Source: Actinomycetes bacterium
GTDB lineage: Bacteria > Actinomycetota > Acidimicrobiia > IMCC26256 > PALSA-610
Direction of reading: 5' to 3'
Assembly: GCA_025463875.1 (NCBI GenBank)
Contig: JAODBI010000351.1
Location: forward strand, 1-35,651
DNA: 35,651 bases
Position 1 is the first letter of the stretch. Each line of letters starts with the position of its first letter. Shown one piece after another: positions 16,243 through 23,441 of this stretch. The notes beneath the pieces were generated by a model that worked only from the letters and a program-made list of their open reading frames with translations, made no database searches and was not told where the DNA came from. The position numbers were made by a program, and so were the translations under genes.

Positions 16243-16851
16243 ATGGGTCCAGCTCGATCCCGGGTGCTCACGATTCCGAATCTCATCTCGGCGGCCCGGT
16301 TGTTGTGCGTCCCGGTGTTCCTCTGGATGCTGTGGGAGCCGCACCCCGCCCGCCGCGGGGCGGCGATCCTGCTCGCCGTACTCGGGGCCACCGACTGGGT
16401 CGACGGTTGGATCGCACGGCACTTCGACCAGGGAAGTGAGCTCGGCAAGGTGCTCGATCCCACCGCCGATCGCGTGCTCCTCGTCGCCGCCGCGGTCGGA
16501 CTCCTGAGTCAGGGACTTCCCGTGGGCGTGAACGTGATTCTGTGGATCGTGCTCGCGCGCGAAGTGCTGATCGCGGTCGCGACGGTCGGTCTCGGACTCG
16601 CGGGCGCGCGCCGTATCGATGTCGTGTGGGCGGGCAAAGCCGGCACGCTCGCGCTCATGTTCGCGTTGCCGATGTTCCTCATCGCCGACGCGGCCGACTC
16701 GGTGCGGACGTTCTTCAACTTCACCGGTTGGGGATTTGCGATAGGCGGGATAATTCTCGGGTACTTCGCGGCGGCAAAGTACGTACCCGCGGCGCGCCTC
16801 GCGCTGCGGGAAGGACGAATGGCACACAGTGCCGCGGAGGTTGGTTCATGA
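16243..16851 (+). CDS. CDP-alcohol phosphatidyltransferase (PgsA-like)
   Basis: A 202-residue membrane enzyme. It transfers a phosphatidyl group from CDP-diacylglycerol to an alcohol such as glycerol-3-phosphate (PgsA) or inositol-phosphate. The catalytic signature D-x2-DG-x2-AR-x8-G-x3-D-x3-D is complete, with Asp51, Asp54, Asp72 and Asp76. The N-terminal VLTIPNLISAARLLCVPVF is PgsA-like. About six hydrophobic segments follow. M. tuberculosis has pgsA2 (Rv1822) at the equivalent distance before gcvH-garA, which supports orthology. The alcohol acceptor cannot be fixed from sequence. The end overlaps the next gene by 4 nt, and both probably share a transcript. Confidence 0.88.
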   Translation: MGPARSRVLTIPNLISAARLLCVPVFLWMLWEPHPARRGAAILLAVLGATDWVDGWIARHFDQGSELGKVLDPTADRVLLVAAAVGLLSQGLPVGVNVILWIVLAREVLIAVATVGLGLAGARRIDVVWAGKAGTLALMFALPMFLIADAADSVRTFFNFTGWGFAIGGIILGYFAAAKYVPAARLALREGRMAHSAAEVGS

Positions 16852-19340
16852 AGGCTGTCATCCTGGCGGGCGGCGAGGGGACGCGACTGCGCCCGCTGAC
16901 GAGTAACCAGCCCAAGCCGATGATGCCGATCGCGAACGCGCCGATGATGGAGCACATCGTCCGCCTGCTCGCGAAGCACGGCTTCGACGACATCGTCGTC
17001 ACCGTCGCGTTCCTGGCGAACCACATCCGCAACTACTTCGGTGACGGGTCGGAGTTCGGTGTCCGCATGCAGTACGCCACCGAGGAGTCGCCGCTGGGTA
17101 CGGCGGGCTCGGTGCGCAACGCCATGGACGCGCTCGACGAGACGTTCCTGGTGGTCGCAGGTGACGCGTTGACCGACGTCGATCTCGGTTCGGTCATGAA
17201 GGCGCATCGCGCTGCCGACGCGTTCGCGTCGATCGCGTTGAAGCGGGTCGAGAACCCCGTCGAGTTCGGCATCGTCATCACCCGCGAGGACGGCACGATC
17301 GAACGGTTCCTCGAGAAGCCCACGTGGGGCGAAGTGTTCTCCGACACGATCAACACGAACATCTACGTGCTCGAGCCCGAGATCTTCGACTACATCCCGG
17401 AGGGCGAGGTCGTCGACTTCTCGAGTGACGTGTTCCCGGCCGTGTTGGAAGCCGGCAAGAGGATGTTCGGGCACGTGATCGACGGCTACTGGGAGGACGT
17501 CGGCACGCTCGAGGCGTACCGGCGCGCCCACGAGGACATCCTCGACGGCCGAATGCAACTCGACCTGCCGGGCTTCGAGGTGCGTGAGGGCGTGTGGCTC
17601 GGGGAGGGCGCCGACCTCTCGCCGGACGCCGAGGTCCACGGACCGGTGCTGATCGGCGACAACTCGCGCGTGGAGGCGGGGGCGGTGCTCCGGCCCTACA
17701 CCGTGCTCGGCACCGACGTCGTCGTCAAGGCCGACGCCGAGCTCGAGCGGTGCGTCATCCACGACCATGTCTACATCGGTCCGTCCGCGCGCCTGCGGGG
17801 CGCGGTCGTCGGACGGGCGAGTGACATCCGCGACGGTGCGCGCGTCGAGGAGAACGTCGTGATCGGCGACGAGTGCTTCATCGGCGCGCACGCGATCATC
17901 AACCCGTCCGTGAAGGTCTACCCGTTCAAGATGGTCGAGCCCGGCGCGCTCGTCACGTCTTCGATCGTCTGGGAGAGCAAGGGCGCGCGCACCCTCTTCG
18001 GTCGGCGCGGGGTACGCGGGCTCGCGAACGTCGACATCACGTCGGAGGTCGCGGTCCGGTTGGCGATGGCCTACGGAACCGCGCTCAAGAAGGGCTCCGT
18101 CGTCTGCACGAGCCGCGACACGAGCCGCTCGGCCCGCGCTCTCAAGCGCGCGTTGATCGCGGGTCTCAATCTGAGCGGTGTGCACGTGATGGACCTCGAG
18201 CTGTCGACGGTCCCGCTCACGCGCTTCCAGGTCCGGACCCAACAGGCGCAGGGCGGCATCAGCGTGCGGCTCGCCTCGGGCGACGCCGACAGCGTCGAGA
18301 TCCGCTTCATGGACGAGTACGGGGCCGATATCGACGAGGGTGCGCAGCGCAAAATCGAGCGCCTCCTGTACCGCGAGGACTTCCGGCGTGCGTTCGCGGG
18401 CGACATCGGCGACATCGTCTTCCCCCCGAGAGCGATCGAGTTCTATACGGCTGCGCTCGAAGCGAGCGTGCAGCCGCAGCGGCTACGCCAGCGCAGCTTC
18501 AAGGTCGTGCTCGACTACTCCTACGGCGCGACGTCGATCCTGATGCCGAACGTGCTGGCCAAGCTGGGCGCAAGCGTGCTCGCGGTCAACCCGTTCGCGG
18601 CGACGAGCGGCGCCATGGGGACCAGCGACGATCACGAGACGCGCGTCAAGGCGATCGGTGACCTGGTGCGGACCTCGGGTTCCGACCTCGGGTACGTCTT
18701 CGATCCCGACGGCGAGACGGCGACGATCATCGACGACCAGGGCGTGCCGCTCTCCCCCGAACACGCCCTGCTCGCACTCGTGAAGCTCGTCTGCGAGGAA
18801 CGGCCGGGCGCGCGGCTCGCGCTGCCGGTCTCGGTGAGTCGCGAGGCCGAGCGTCTCGGCCAGCAGAACGGCTCGCCGATCATCTGGACCAAGCTCTCGG
18901 CGTCGCATCTCATGGAGGTCGCGGGGAGCGGCGACGTCGACTTCGCGGCATCGCAGGAGGGTGGATTCATCTGGCCCACGTTCCTGCCGGCATACGACGC
19001 GGTGGCCACACTCGTGCACCTGCTCGACCTCCTCGCGTCGAGCGGACGCGCCTTGTCGTCGATCGTGGCCGAGGTCCCCGACACCTACGTCGCGCACGAC
19101 GTCGTGCCGACGCCCTGGGAGCGCAAGGGCACGGTGATGCGCGGCGTCATGGAACGCGCGAAGGATTTCCCCACGATGCTCGTCGACGGCGTGAAGATCG
19201 TGTACCCGGAGGGCTGGGCCCTCGTACTGCCCGACCCCGAGCTCGCGATCACCCACATCTGGGCCGAGGGCCCGAGCGAGGTCGAGGCGCGGCGCCTGGT
19301 CGCGATCTACGCCGGTCAGGTTGCCGAGCTCACGCGGTAG
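16848..19340 (+). CDS. Sugar-1-phosphate nucleotidyltransferase fused to a degenerate phosphomannomutase domain
   Basis: An 830-residue, three-part protein. Residues 1-about 235 are a nucleotidyltransferase (AGGEGTRLRPLT at 7-18, VVAGDALTDVD, EKPTWGEVFSDTINTNIYV, GYWEDVGTLEAY), probably mannose-1-phosphate guanylyltransferase-like. Residues about 250-375 are left-handed beta-helix hexapeptide repeats. Residues about 390-830 resemble a phosphohexomutase (CTSRDTSRSARALKRAL near 416). In that part the active-site TASHNP is replaced by GGISVRLASGD (about 470), and the metal loop DxDxDR by FDPDGETA (about 620). Both the phosphoserine and the metal ligands thus look lost, and the domain is probably non-catalytic. 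Similar fusions are known in actinobacteria and cyanobacteria. The ATG at 16848 has GGAGG upstream and overlaps the pgsA-like gene. Confidence 0.88.
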   Translation: MKAVILAGGEGTRLRPLTSNQPKPMMPIANAPMMEHIVRLLAKHGFDDIVVTVAFLANHIRNYFGDGSEFGVRMQYATEESPLGTAGSVRNAMDALDETFLVVAGDALTDVDLGSVMKAHRAADAFASIALKRVENPVEFGIVITREDGTIERFLEKPTWGEVFSDTINTNIYVLEPEIFDYIPEGEVVDFSSDVFPAVLEAGKRMFGHVIDGYWEDVGTLEAYRRAHEDILDGRMQLDLPGFEVREGVWLGEGADLSPDAEVHGPVLIGDNSRVEAGAVLRPYTVLGTDVVVKADAELERCVIHDHVYIGPSARLRGAVVGRASDIRDGARVEENVVIGDECFIGAHAIINPSVKVYPFKMVEPGALVTSSIVWESKGARTLFGRRGVRGLANVDITSEVAVRLAMAYGTALKKGSVVCTSRDTSRSARALKRALIAGLNLSGVHVMDLELSTVPLTRFQVRTQQAQGGISVRLASGDADSVEIRFMDEYGADIDEGAQRKIERLLYREDFRRAFAGDIGDIVFPPRAIEFYTAALEASVQPQRLRQRSFKVVLDYSYGATSILMPNVLAKLGASVLAVNPFAATSGAMGTSDDHETRVKAIGDLVRTSGSDLGYVFDPDGETATIIDDQGVPLSPEHALLALVKLVCEERPGARLALPVSVSREAERLGQQNGSPIIWTKLSASHLMEVAGSGDVDFAASQEGGFIWPTFLPAYDAVATLVHLLDLLASSGRALSSIVAEVPDTYVAHDVVPTPWERKGTVMRGVMERAKDFPTMLVDGVKIVYPEGWALVLPDPELAITHIWAEGPSEVEARRLVAIYAGQVAELTR

Positions 19341-19341
19341 G

Positions 19342-19347
19342 TACGCT
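19342..19347 (+). promoter_or_regulatory. -10 box, leaderless promoter of gcvH
   Basis: TACGCT is 7 nt before the ATG at 19355, just after the stop of the upstream gene. It may give gcvH its own start in addition to read-through. Confidence 0.5.
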
Positions 19348-19354
19348 CCGGGCC

Positions 19355-19735
19355 ATGAACATTCCCGAGGAACTTCGCTACACCGCCGAGCACGAATGGG
19401 TGCGCCTGACCGGCACCGTCGCGCGTGTCGGCATCACCGATTTCGCGCAGGACAGCCTGGGTGACGTCGTGTTCGTCCAGCTGCCCGACGTCGGTCTCGA
19501 CGCCGTCGCCGGCGCGAGCGTCAGCGAGATCGAGTCGACGAAGTCGGTCTCCGACGTCTACGTGCCGCTGAGCGGCGTCGTCTCGGCGGTGAACGACGCC
19601 CTGACGGAACAGCCGGAGCTCGTCAACCAGGATCCCTACGGCGAGGGTTGGATGTTCGAGATGCAGGTCGGCGACACGAGTGGGGTCGACGCCCTGCTCG
19701 ATGCGGCTGCGTACCGGGCGCTCACGGAGAGTTGA
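19355..19735 (+). CDS. gcvH: Glycine cleavage system H protein
   Basis: A 126-residue lipoyl carrier protein that shuttles the aminomethyl intermediate between the P, T and L proteins of the glycine cleavage system. RYTAEHEWVRL at the N-terminus, GITDFAQDSLGDVVFVQLP, and ESTKSVSDVYVPLSG with the lipoylated Lys63 are all canonical. PYGEGWMFEM is the conserved C-terminal strand. The T protein gene (gcvT) is 3.7 kb downstream on the same strand. No P-protein gene is in the window. The order gcvH then garA is the same as in mycobacteria. Confidence 0.97.
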   Translation: MNIPEELRYTAEHEWVRLTGTVARVGITDFAQDSLGDVVFVQLPDVGLDAVAGASVSEIESTKSVSDVYVPLSGVVSAVNDALTEQPELVNQDPYGEGWMFEMQVGDTSGVDALLDAAAYRALTES

Positions 19736-19795
19736 CCTTCAGTCGAGCGTCGCCAAGTCTCGACGTTCACCCTGTGGTTGACGTCCAGCGCGGCG

Positions 19796-19824
19796 TTGTG
19801 GGCACTTACCTGCGCCGATAGCCT
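19796..19824 (+). promoter_or_regulatory. Leaderless promoter of the garA-like gene
   Basis: TTGTGG (19796-19801) and TAGCCT (19819-19824) are 17 nt apart. TAGCCT ends 6 nt before the GTG at 19831. The spacing is ideal for both promoter elements and a leaderless start. Confidence 0.5.
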
Positions 19825-19830
19825 GGCAAC

Positions 19831-20310
19831 GTGCTCTGCGCCCGGTGTGGTCATCAGAATCCGGAGGACGCGCGCTTCTGCTCGTCGTGCGGTGCTCCGC
19901 TGGGTGACAACGAGGACACCACCCTCACCTTGTCGGCGGTCGAGGCCGCGACGGAGGAGGACGAGCTCGAGAACTACCTCGACGGCCTGGCGCCCGGGGT
20001 CGGGATGCTGGTGGTCCGTCACGGTCCGAACGCCGGCTCGTCGTATCGCCTCGAGAAGCCGTCGACCGCGATCGGGCGCCACCCGGACTCCGACATCTTC
20101 CTCGACGACATCACCGTCTCTCGGCGCCACGTGGTGGTCGAGCACGACGGTGACGGCTACGTCCTCCGCGACGTCGGGTCGCTGAACGGCACCTACGTCA
20201 ACCGCGCCCGGGTCGACGAAGCCACTCTCCAGTACGGCGACGAGGTACAGATCGGGCGCTACCGCCTGAGCTTCGTCATCGGCGGCGACCGCGGAGAACG
20301 GGAAGCCTGA
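19831..20310 (+). CDS. garA: Zinc-ribbon FHA protein, GarA-like
   Basis: A 159-residue protein. An N-terminal zinc ribbon (Cys3, Cys6, Cys17, Cys20) is followed by an acidic linker with a Thr-Thr pair at residues 30-31 (EDTTLTL), and then an FHA domain (about 55-155). The FHA part is very close to mycobacterial GarA: GPNAGSSYRL, GRHPDSDIFLDD, TVSRRH, DVGSLNGTYVNR and GDEVQIGRYRL. In mycobacteria GarA is phosphorylated by PknB/PknG on an ETTSVF Thr pair, and when unphosphorylated it controls 2-oxoglutarate dehydrogenase and glutamate enzymes. The DTT motif here is likely the equivalent site. M. tuberculosis GarA, as I recall it, lacks the ribbon, so this is a notable fusion. Position between gcvH and a MerR gene supports orthology. 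Confidence 0.9.
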   Translation: MLCARCGHQNPEDARFCSSCGAPLGDNEDTTLTLSAVEAATEEDELENYLDGLAPGVGMLVVRHGPNAGSSYRLEKPSTAIGRHPDSDIFLDDITVSRRHVVVEHDGDGYVLRDVGSLNGTYVNRARVDEATLQYGDEVQIGRYRLSFVIGGDRGEREA

Positions 20311-20312
20311 GG

Positions 20313-21128
20313 ATGGCCAAACGCACGCACTCCTCGATCGGCGACGTGCTCAACCAGCTGCGCGACGAGTTCCCCGACATCACGATCTCGAAGATCCGCT
20401 TCCTCGAGAGCCAGGGTCTCGTCGACCCGGAACGAACGCCGTCCGGCTACCGCAAGTTCTACGCCGCCGACGTCGAACGGCTGCGCTTCATCCTGCGCCA
20501 ACAGCGCGAGCACTTCCTGCCGCTCAAGGTCATCAAGGAGCGGCTCGACGAGGTCGACCGCGACGGGGGATTCACTGTGAACACCGCGGGCGAAGCTTCC
20601 GGCGGCGACCGGGCGCCCGACCCGGCCACCGTCGATGCACTCTTCGAAGAGACGCGGCGCGCCGCCCAGACCGCCGAGGCCCAGTCGGCATCCGCGCAGG
20701 TACGCGACGACGACGGGCCCGAAGATCTCAACTCCGCCGAGAGCGGCGTCAGCCTCACCCGGGCCGAGCTCGCCCGCGCTGCGAACATGACGGACGAAGA
20801 CCTCGCCCGGCTCGAGGAATACGGCCTCGTGCTGCCCAGCCAGTCGATCGGCGACCGGGTGCTGTTCGACGACGACGCGCTCGCGATCGCGCGGGTGTGT
20901 GCCGCGTTCATGCGGCACGGCATCGAGCCCCGCCATCTGCGTATGTACCGCGCGTTCGCCGAACGCGAAGCGAGCCTGTTCGAACAGGTGCTGCTGCCGT
21001 ACCGGCGCCAGCGAAACCCGGAAGCGCAGGCGCGCACTTCCGAGACGCTCGGCGAGCTCGCCGGTCTCGGCCGCCGGCTCCGCACCGCCGTGTTGCGCCA
21101 GACCGTTCGGCGCACGTTCAACAACTGA
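20313..21128 (+). CDS. MerR-family regulator, Rv1828-like
   Basis: A 271-residue regulator. The N-terminal MerR winged helix (SIGDVLNQLRDEFPDITISKIRFLESQGLVDPERTPSGYRKF) and FLPLKVIKERLDEVD are clear. A long effector region follows, including a second MerR-like helix segment (TRAELARAANMTDEDLARLEEYGLV). It matches the Rv1828 type found next to garA in mycobacteria, whose ligand is unknown. The ATG at 20313 lies 2 nt after the garA stop. The central stretch of about 45 residues is Ala/Asp-rich and probably flexible. Confidence 0.88.
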   Translation: MAKRTHSSIGDVLNQLRDEFPDITISKIRFLESQGLVDPERTPSGYRKFYAADVERLRFILRQQREHFLPLKVIKERLDEVDRDGGFTVNTAGEASGGDRAPDPATVDALFEETRRAAQTAEAQSASAQVRDDDGPEDLNSAESGVSLTRAELARAANMTDEDLARLEEYGLVLPSQSIGDRVLFDDDALAIARVCAAFMRHGIEPRHLRMYRAFAEREASLFEQVLLPYRRQRNPEAQARTSETLGELAGLGRRLRTAVLRQTVRRTFNN

Positions 21129-21147
21129 TGCTCGCGATCGGACCGAG

Positions 21148-21762
21148 GTGACGGCGTCGGTTCTGCTCGATCGGGCCGCGATCGAACACCACGTCCGCCG
21201 CCTCGGCCGCGACATCGCCCGGGACCATCCGGACGGCGTGCTGCTCGTCGGCGTGCTCAAGGGCGCCTTGATCTTCCTCGCCGATCTCGCCCGTGCCATC
21301 CCCGACGTCAGGGTCGACATCGACTTCATGTCGATATCGCGGTTCGCCCCCGACTCGGGCCGGGTCAAGATCCTCCAGGATCTCGGCTCCGACATCGGTG
21401 GCCGCGACGTCGTGCTCGTCGAAGACATCGTCGACACGGGGTTGACCCTCGCGTACCTCGTGACGCAGCTGTCCGCGCGCGCCCCGCGGCGCCTCGCGAC
21501 CTGCGCCCTGCTCGACCGGCCCTCGCGGCGCATTGTTCCGCAGCAGGTCGACTATGTCGGGTTCGAGCTCGGGTCGGAGTACGTCCTGGGATACGGACTC
21601 CACGTGCGCGATCTCTACCGCAACGTCCCCTATGTCGTGGCCGCCGACCGCGACACGCTCGTGACGAGGCCCGACGCCTACGTGGTCGATCTCTACCGAC
21701 GCCCGGATTCGGTTCGGGACCCCGGTGGTAGGGTGAATTTCGTGCCCGCGGAGGAGCCGTGA
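21148..21762 (+). CDS. hpt: Hypoxanthine phosphoribosyltransferase
   Basis: A 204-residue type I phosphoribosyltransferase that would convert hypoxanthine (and often guanine) plus PRPP to the nucleotide. LVGVLKGALIFLADLAR, DFMSISRF and the PRPP loop VVLVEDIVDTGLTL (about residues 89-101) are canonical. YVGFELGSEYVLGYGLH and DLYRNVPYV follow. A 45-residue C-terminal extension runs past the usual end. The GTG at 21148 is the first start in frame after the MerR gene. It has only a weak purine stretch before it, so the start is moderately sure. The gene sits between the MerR and DUF151 genes, which are adjacent in M. tuberculosis. Confidence 0.9.
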   Translation: MTASVLLDRAAIEHHVRRLGRDIARDHPDGVLLVGVLKGALIFLADLARAIPDVRVDIDFMSISRFAPDSGRVKILQDLGSDIGGRDVVLVEDIVDTGLTLAYLVTQLSARAPRRLATCALLDRPSRRIVPQQVDYVGFELGSEYVLGYGLHVRDLYRNVPYVVAADRDTLVTRPDAYVVDLYRRPDSVRDPGGRVNFVPAEEP

Positions 21763-22241
21763 TTCGCCTTTCACTCATCGGCGTACGCGTCGAGGTCCCG
21801 ACGAATCAACCGATCGTGCTCCTGCGCGAGGACGACGGCACCCGCTTCCTCCCGATCTTCATCGGATCGCCGGAAGCGACGGCGATCGTGTACGCGCTGC
21901 AGGGCATGGAGACGCCCCGGCCGATGACGCACGACCTGTTCAAGACCGTGCTCGACGGCATGGCCGTCAAGCTCGACCGGGTCGAGATCACCGCGCTGCA
22001 CGATGGCACCTTCTACGCCGAGATCGAGTTCGACCGTGACGGAACGAAGTCACGGATCTCGTCCCGACCCTCCGACGCGATCGCGCTGGCCGTGCGTTTC
22101 GGCGCCGAGGTCCCGATCTTCGCCGACGAGGCCGTCCTCGACGAGGCGGGCGTGCTCTTCGAAGCCGACGAAGAGGAACACGAAGTCGAGCAGTTCCGCG
22201 AATTTCTCGACAACGTCACCCCCGAGGATTTCGCGCAGTAA
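21759..22241 (+). CDS. Bifunctional nuclease family (DUF151) protein
   Basis: A 160-residue DUF151/BFN protein. The motifs VLLREDDGTRFLPIFIGSPEATAI, RPMTHDLFKTVLDGM and SRPSDAIALAVRF are the family hallmarks. Related proteins have been reported to have DNase/RNase activity (the plant BFN homologue), and the M. tuberculosis homologue is Rv1829. The C-terminus is acidic. The GTG start at 21759 overlaps the hpt stop by 4 nt, and GGAGGAG lies just upstream. The gene ends the first part of the block, and a 256-nt gap follows. Confidence 0.9.
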   Translation: MIRLSLIGVRVEVPTNQPIVLLREDDGTRFLPIFIGSPEATAIVYALQGMETPRPMTHDLFKTVLDGMAVKLDRVEITALHDGTFYAEIEFDRDGTKSRISSRPSDAIALAVRFGAEVPIFADEAVLDEAGVLFEADEEEHEVEQFREFLDNVTPEDFAQ

Positions 22242-22245
22242 GTAT

Positions 22246-22258
22246 CGGCGGTCCGCCG
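22246..22258 (+). terminator. GC-rich inverted repeat after the DUF151 gene
   Basis: CGGCGG-T-CCGCCG is a perfect 6-bp inverted repeat shortly after the stop codon. The loop would have to open to be stable, and no T run follows. It is a weak terminator candidate. Confidence 0.3.
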
Positions 22259-22302
22259 CCGGTTGAAATTCGGGGCCACGGATCCAGGAAGCCGACGGCA
22301 CG

Positions 22303-22325
22303 GGAGCGGCAGCGGAGCCGACAGA
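22303..22325 (+). repeat. Dispersed intergenic repeat, copy A2
   Basis: Near-identical to 1779-1802. Some 45 nt later, CGCGAGCGACCCAT (22369-22382) repeats part of the 20-bp unit found at 1837-1886. Both gaps therefore carry the same two sequence elements in the same order. Confidence 0.55.
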
Positions 22326-22404
22326 AGTGGCGGCGCTCCGCGACGGGCAAGGGCCCTGGTCGGCGCACCGCGAGCGACCCATAGACATCTCCAAAAGCTT
22401 CAGG

Positions 22405-22434
22405 TTTACGGTTCTACTCCGATGTAACTACACT
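22405..22434 (+). promoter_or_regulatory. Promoter of the second MerR gene
   Basis: TTTACG (22405-22410) and TACACT (22429-22434) are 18 nt apart, about 64 nt before the ATG at 22498. The local sequence is AT-richer than its surroundings. TTAC and GTAA arms flank the spacer, and ACACTCGTGT lies over and after the -10. Either could be a site for MerR autoregulation, which is inference. Confidence 0.5.
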
Positions 22435-22497
22435 CGTGTCACCTGGTCAGGCGTGCGGCCACGAAGAAGCAGACGAAGTAGTTGCGAGGGAGCATCG

Positions 22498-22953
22498 ATG
22501 TCCGAGGCCGGCTACCGCGGTCCGCAGGTCTGCAAGATCGTCGGGATCACCTATCGCCAGCTCGACTACTGGGCGCGTACCGAGCTCGTGCGGCCGTCGG
22601 TCATGGACGCGAACGGCAGTGGAACGCAACGCCTCTACTCGTACCGCGATCTCGTCGAGTTGAAGGTCATCAAGCAGATGCTCGACGCCGGGATCTCGTT
22701 GCAGTCGGCGCGCAAAGCCGTCGAGTCGCTGCGCGGTTTCGACGAAGACCTCGCGTCGGTGCGCATCGTCCTGCAGGGACCGAACGTCGTGCTCGCACAG
22801 AGCGACGAGCAGGTGATGGATCTGCTGCGCGGTGGTCAGGGTGTGCTGAGCATGGTGCTCGAGCTGCAGCCCTTGCAGAACACGATCACCGAAGCTGTGC
22901 AGCTCGCATTTCCGACCAACACCGACGGCACCACGCGCGCGGCCGCGCGCTGA
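22498..22953 (+). CDS. MerR-family regulator, Rv1830-like
   Basis: A 151-residue MerR regulator. The start GPQVCKIVGITYRQLDYWARTELVRPSV is a MerR winged helix, followed by QRLYSYRDLVELKVIKQMLDAGISLQSARKA. The rest (DEDLASVRIVLQGPNVVLAQSDEQVM, then a hydrophobic segment) fits Rv1830, which is the second MerR gene of the mycobacterial garA region. The ATG at 22498 has GAGGGAG upstream and is 4 residues before the winged helix. The frame is open back to 22327, but that stretch contains the promoter. The downstream gene begins within its stop codon. Confidence 0.9.
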   Translation: MSEAGYRGPQVCKIVGITYRQLDYWARTELVRPSVMDANGSGTQRLYSYRDLVELKVIKQMLDAGISLQSARKAVESLRGFDEDLASVRIVLQGPNVVLAQSDEQVMDLLRGGQGVLSMVLELQPLQNTITEAVQLAFPTNTDGTTRAAAR

Positions 22954-23441
22954 CACGACGGGAGCGCGTCATCGACAGCGAAGTCCTCCCGCACGAGGTC
23001 GTCCGGTTCGCGCACAACTCCGAGCGCCAGTTCGCGAAGCTCCTCGACTTCTACGGCATTGCCTGGGACTACGAGCCCCGCACGTTCACGCTCGAGAGCG
23101 ATCGCGACGGTCGGCCGGTGCAGGCCTTTACTCCCGACTTCTACCTTCCGGCGTACGACCTCTACATCGAGATCACCACGCTGAACCAGAAGCTCGTGAC
23201 CAAGAAGAACCGCAAGGCGCGCCGGCTGGTCGAGCTGTATCCCGACGTCTCGATCCGCGTGCTGTACCAGCGTGACTACCTGAATTTGCTCGTGAAATAC
23301 GGCCTCGAGCCGCCGTCGCAGCTCATCGACACCGACGCCGGCGACGGTTCCCCGTTCACGATCGCGCCGGCGCCCGTGCCGCTCGACCTCGGCCGCCGCC
23401 CGCGATCCGTCGCGCCCGACGCCGCGGCCGAGAGCGCGTGA
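22950..23441 (+). CDS. PD-(D/E)XK nuclease-like protein, apparent CTG start
   Basis: I do not recognise a named family, but the 163-residue product has the outline of a PD-(D/E)XK fold. It shows a helix with Glu25 (HNSERQFAKLLDFYGI), YEP at 41-43, then TPDFYLPAYDLYIEIT with Asp63 and Glu74 and with Thr76 in place of the motif Lys. A Lys-rich KLVTKKNRKARRL follows, then YPDVSIRVLYQRDY. Between about 22670 and 23110 the frame has no ATG, GTG or TTG. CTG 22950 makes a CTGA overlap with the MerR stop, just as ATGA/GTGA overlaps join the neighbours, so I take it as start. The C-terminal 45 residues are Pro/Ala-rich. It may be a nuclease or a non-catalytic relative. Confidence 0.72.
   Translation: MTRRERVIDSEVLPHEVVRFAHNSERQFAKLLDFYGIAWDYEPRTFTLESDRDGRPVQAFTPDFYLPAYDLYIEITTLNQKLVTKKNRKARRLVELYPDVSIRVLYQRDYLNLLVKYGLEPPSQLIDTDAGDGSPFTIAPAPVPLDLGRRPRSVAPDAAAESA

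Noticed and set aside
19736-19830. Glycine riboswitch near gcvH/gcvT
   Set aside because: The gap is only 95 nt and is better explained by a leaderless promoter; gcvT has no leader at all because it overlaps the upstream gene.
22327-22497. Longer start for the second MerR gene
   Set aside because: The extra stretch contains the promoter and intergenic repeat; the winged helix begins just after ATG 22498, which has a ribosome site.
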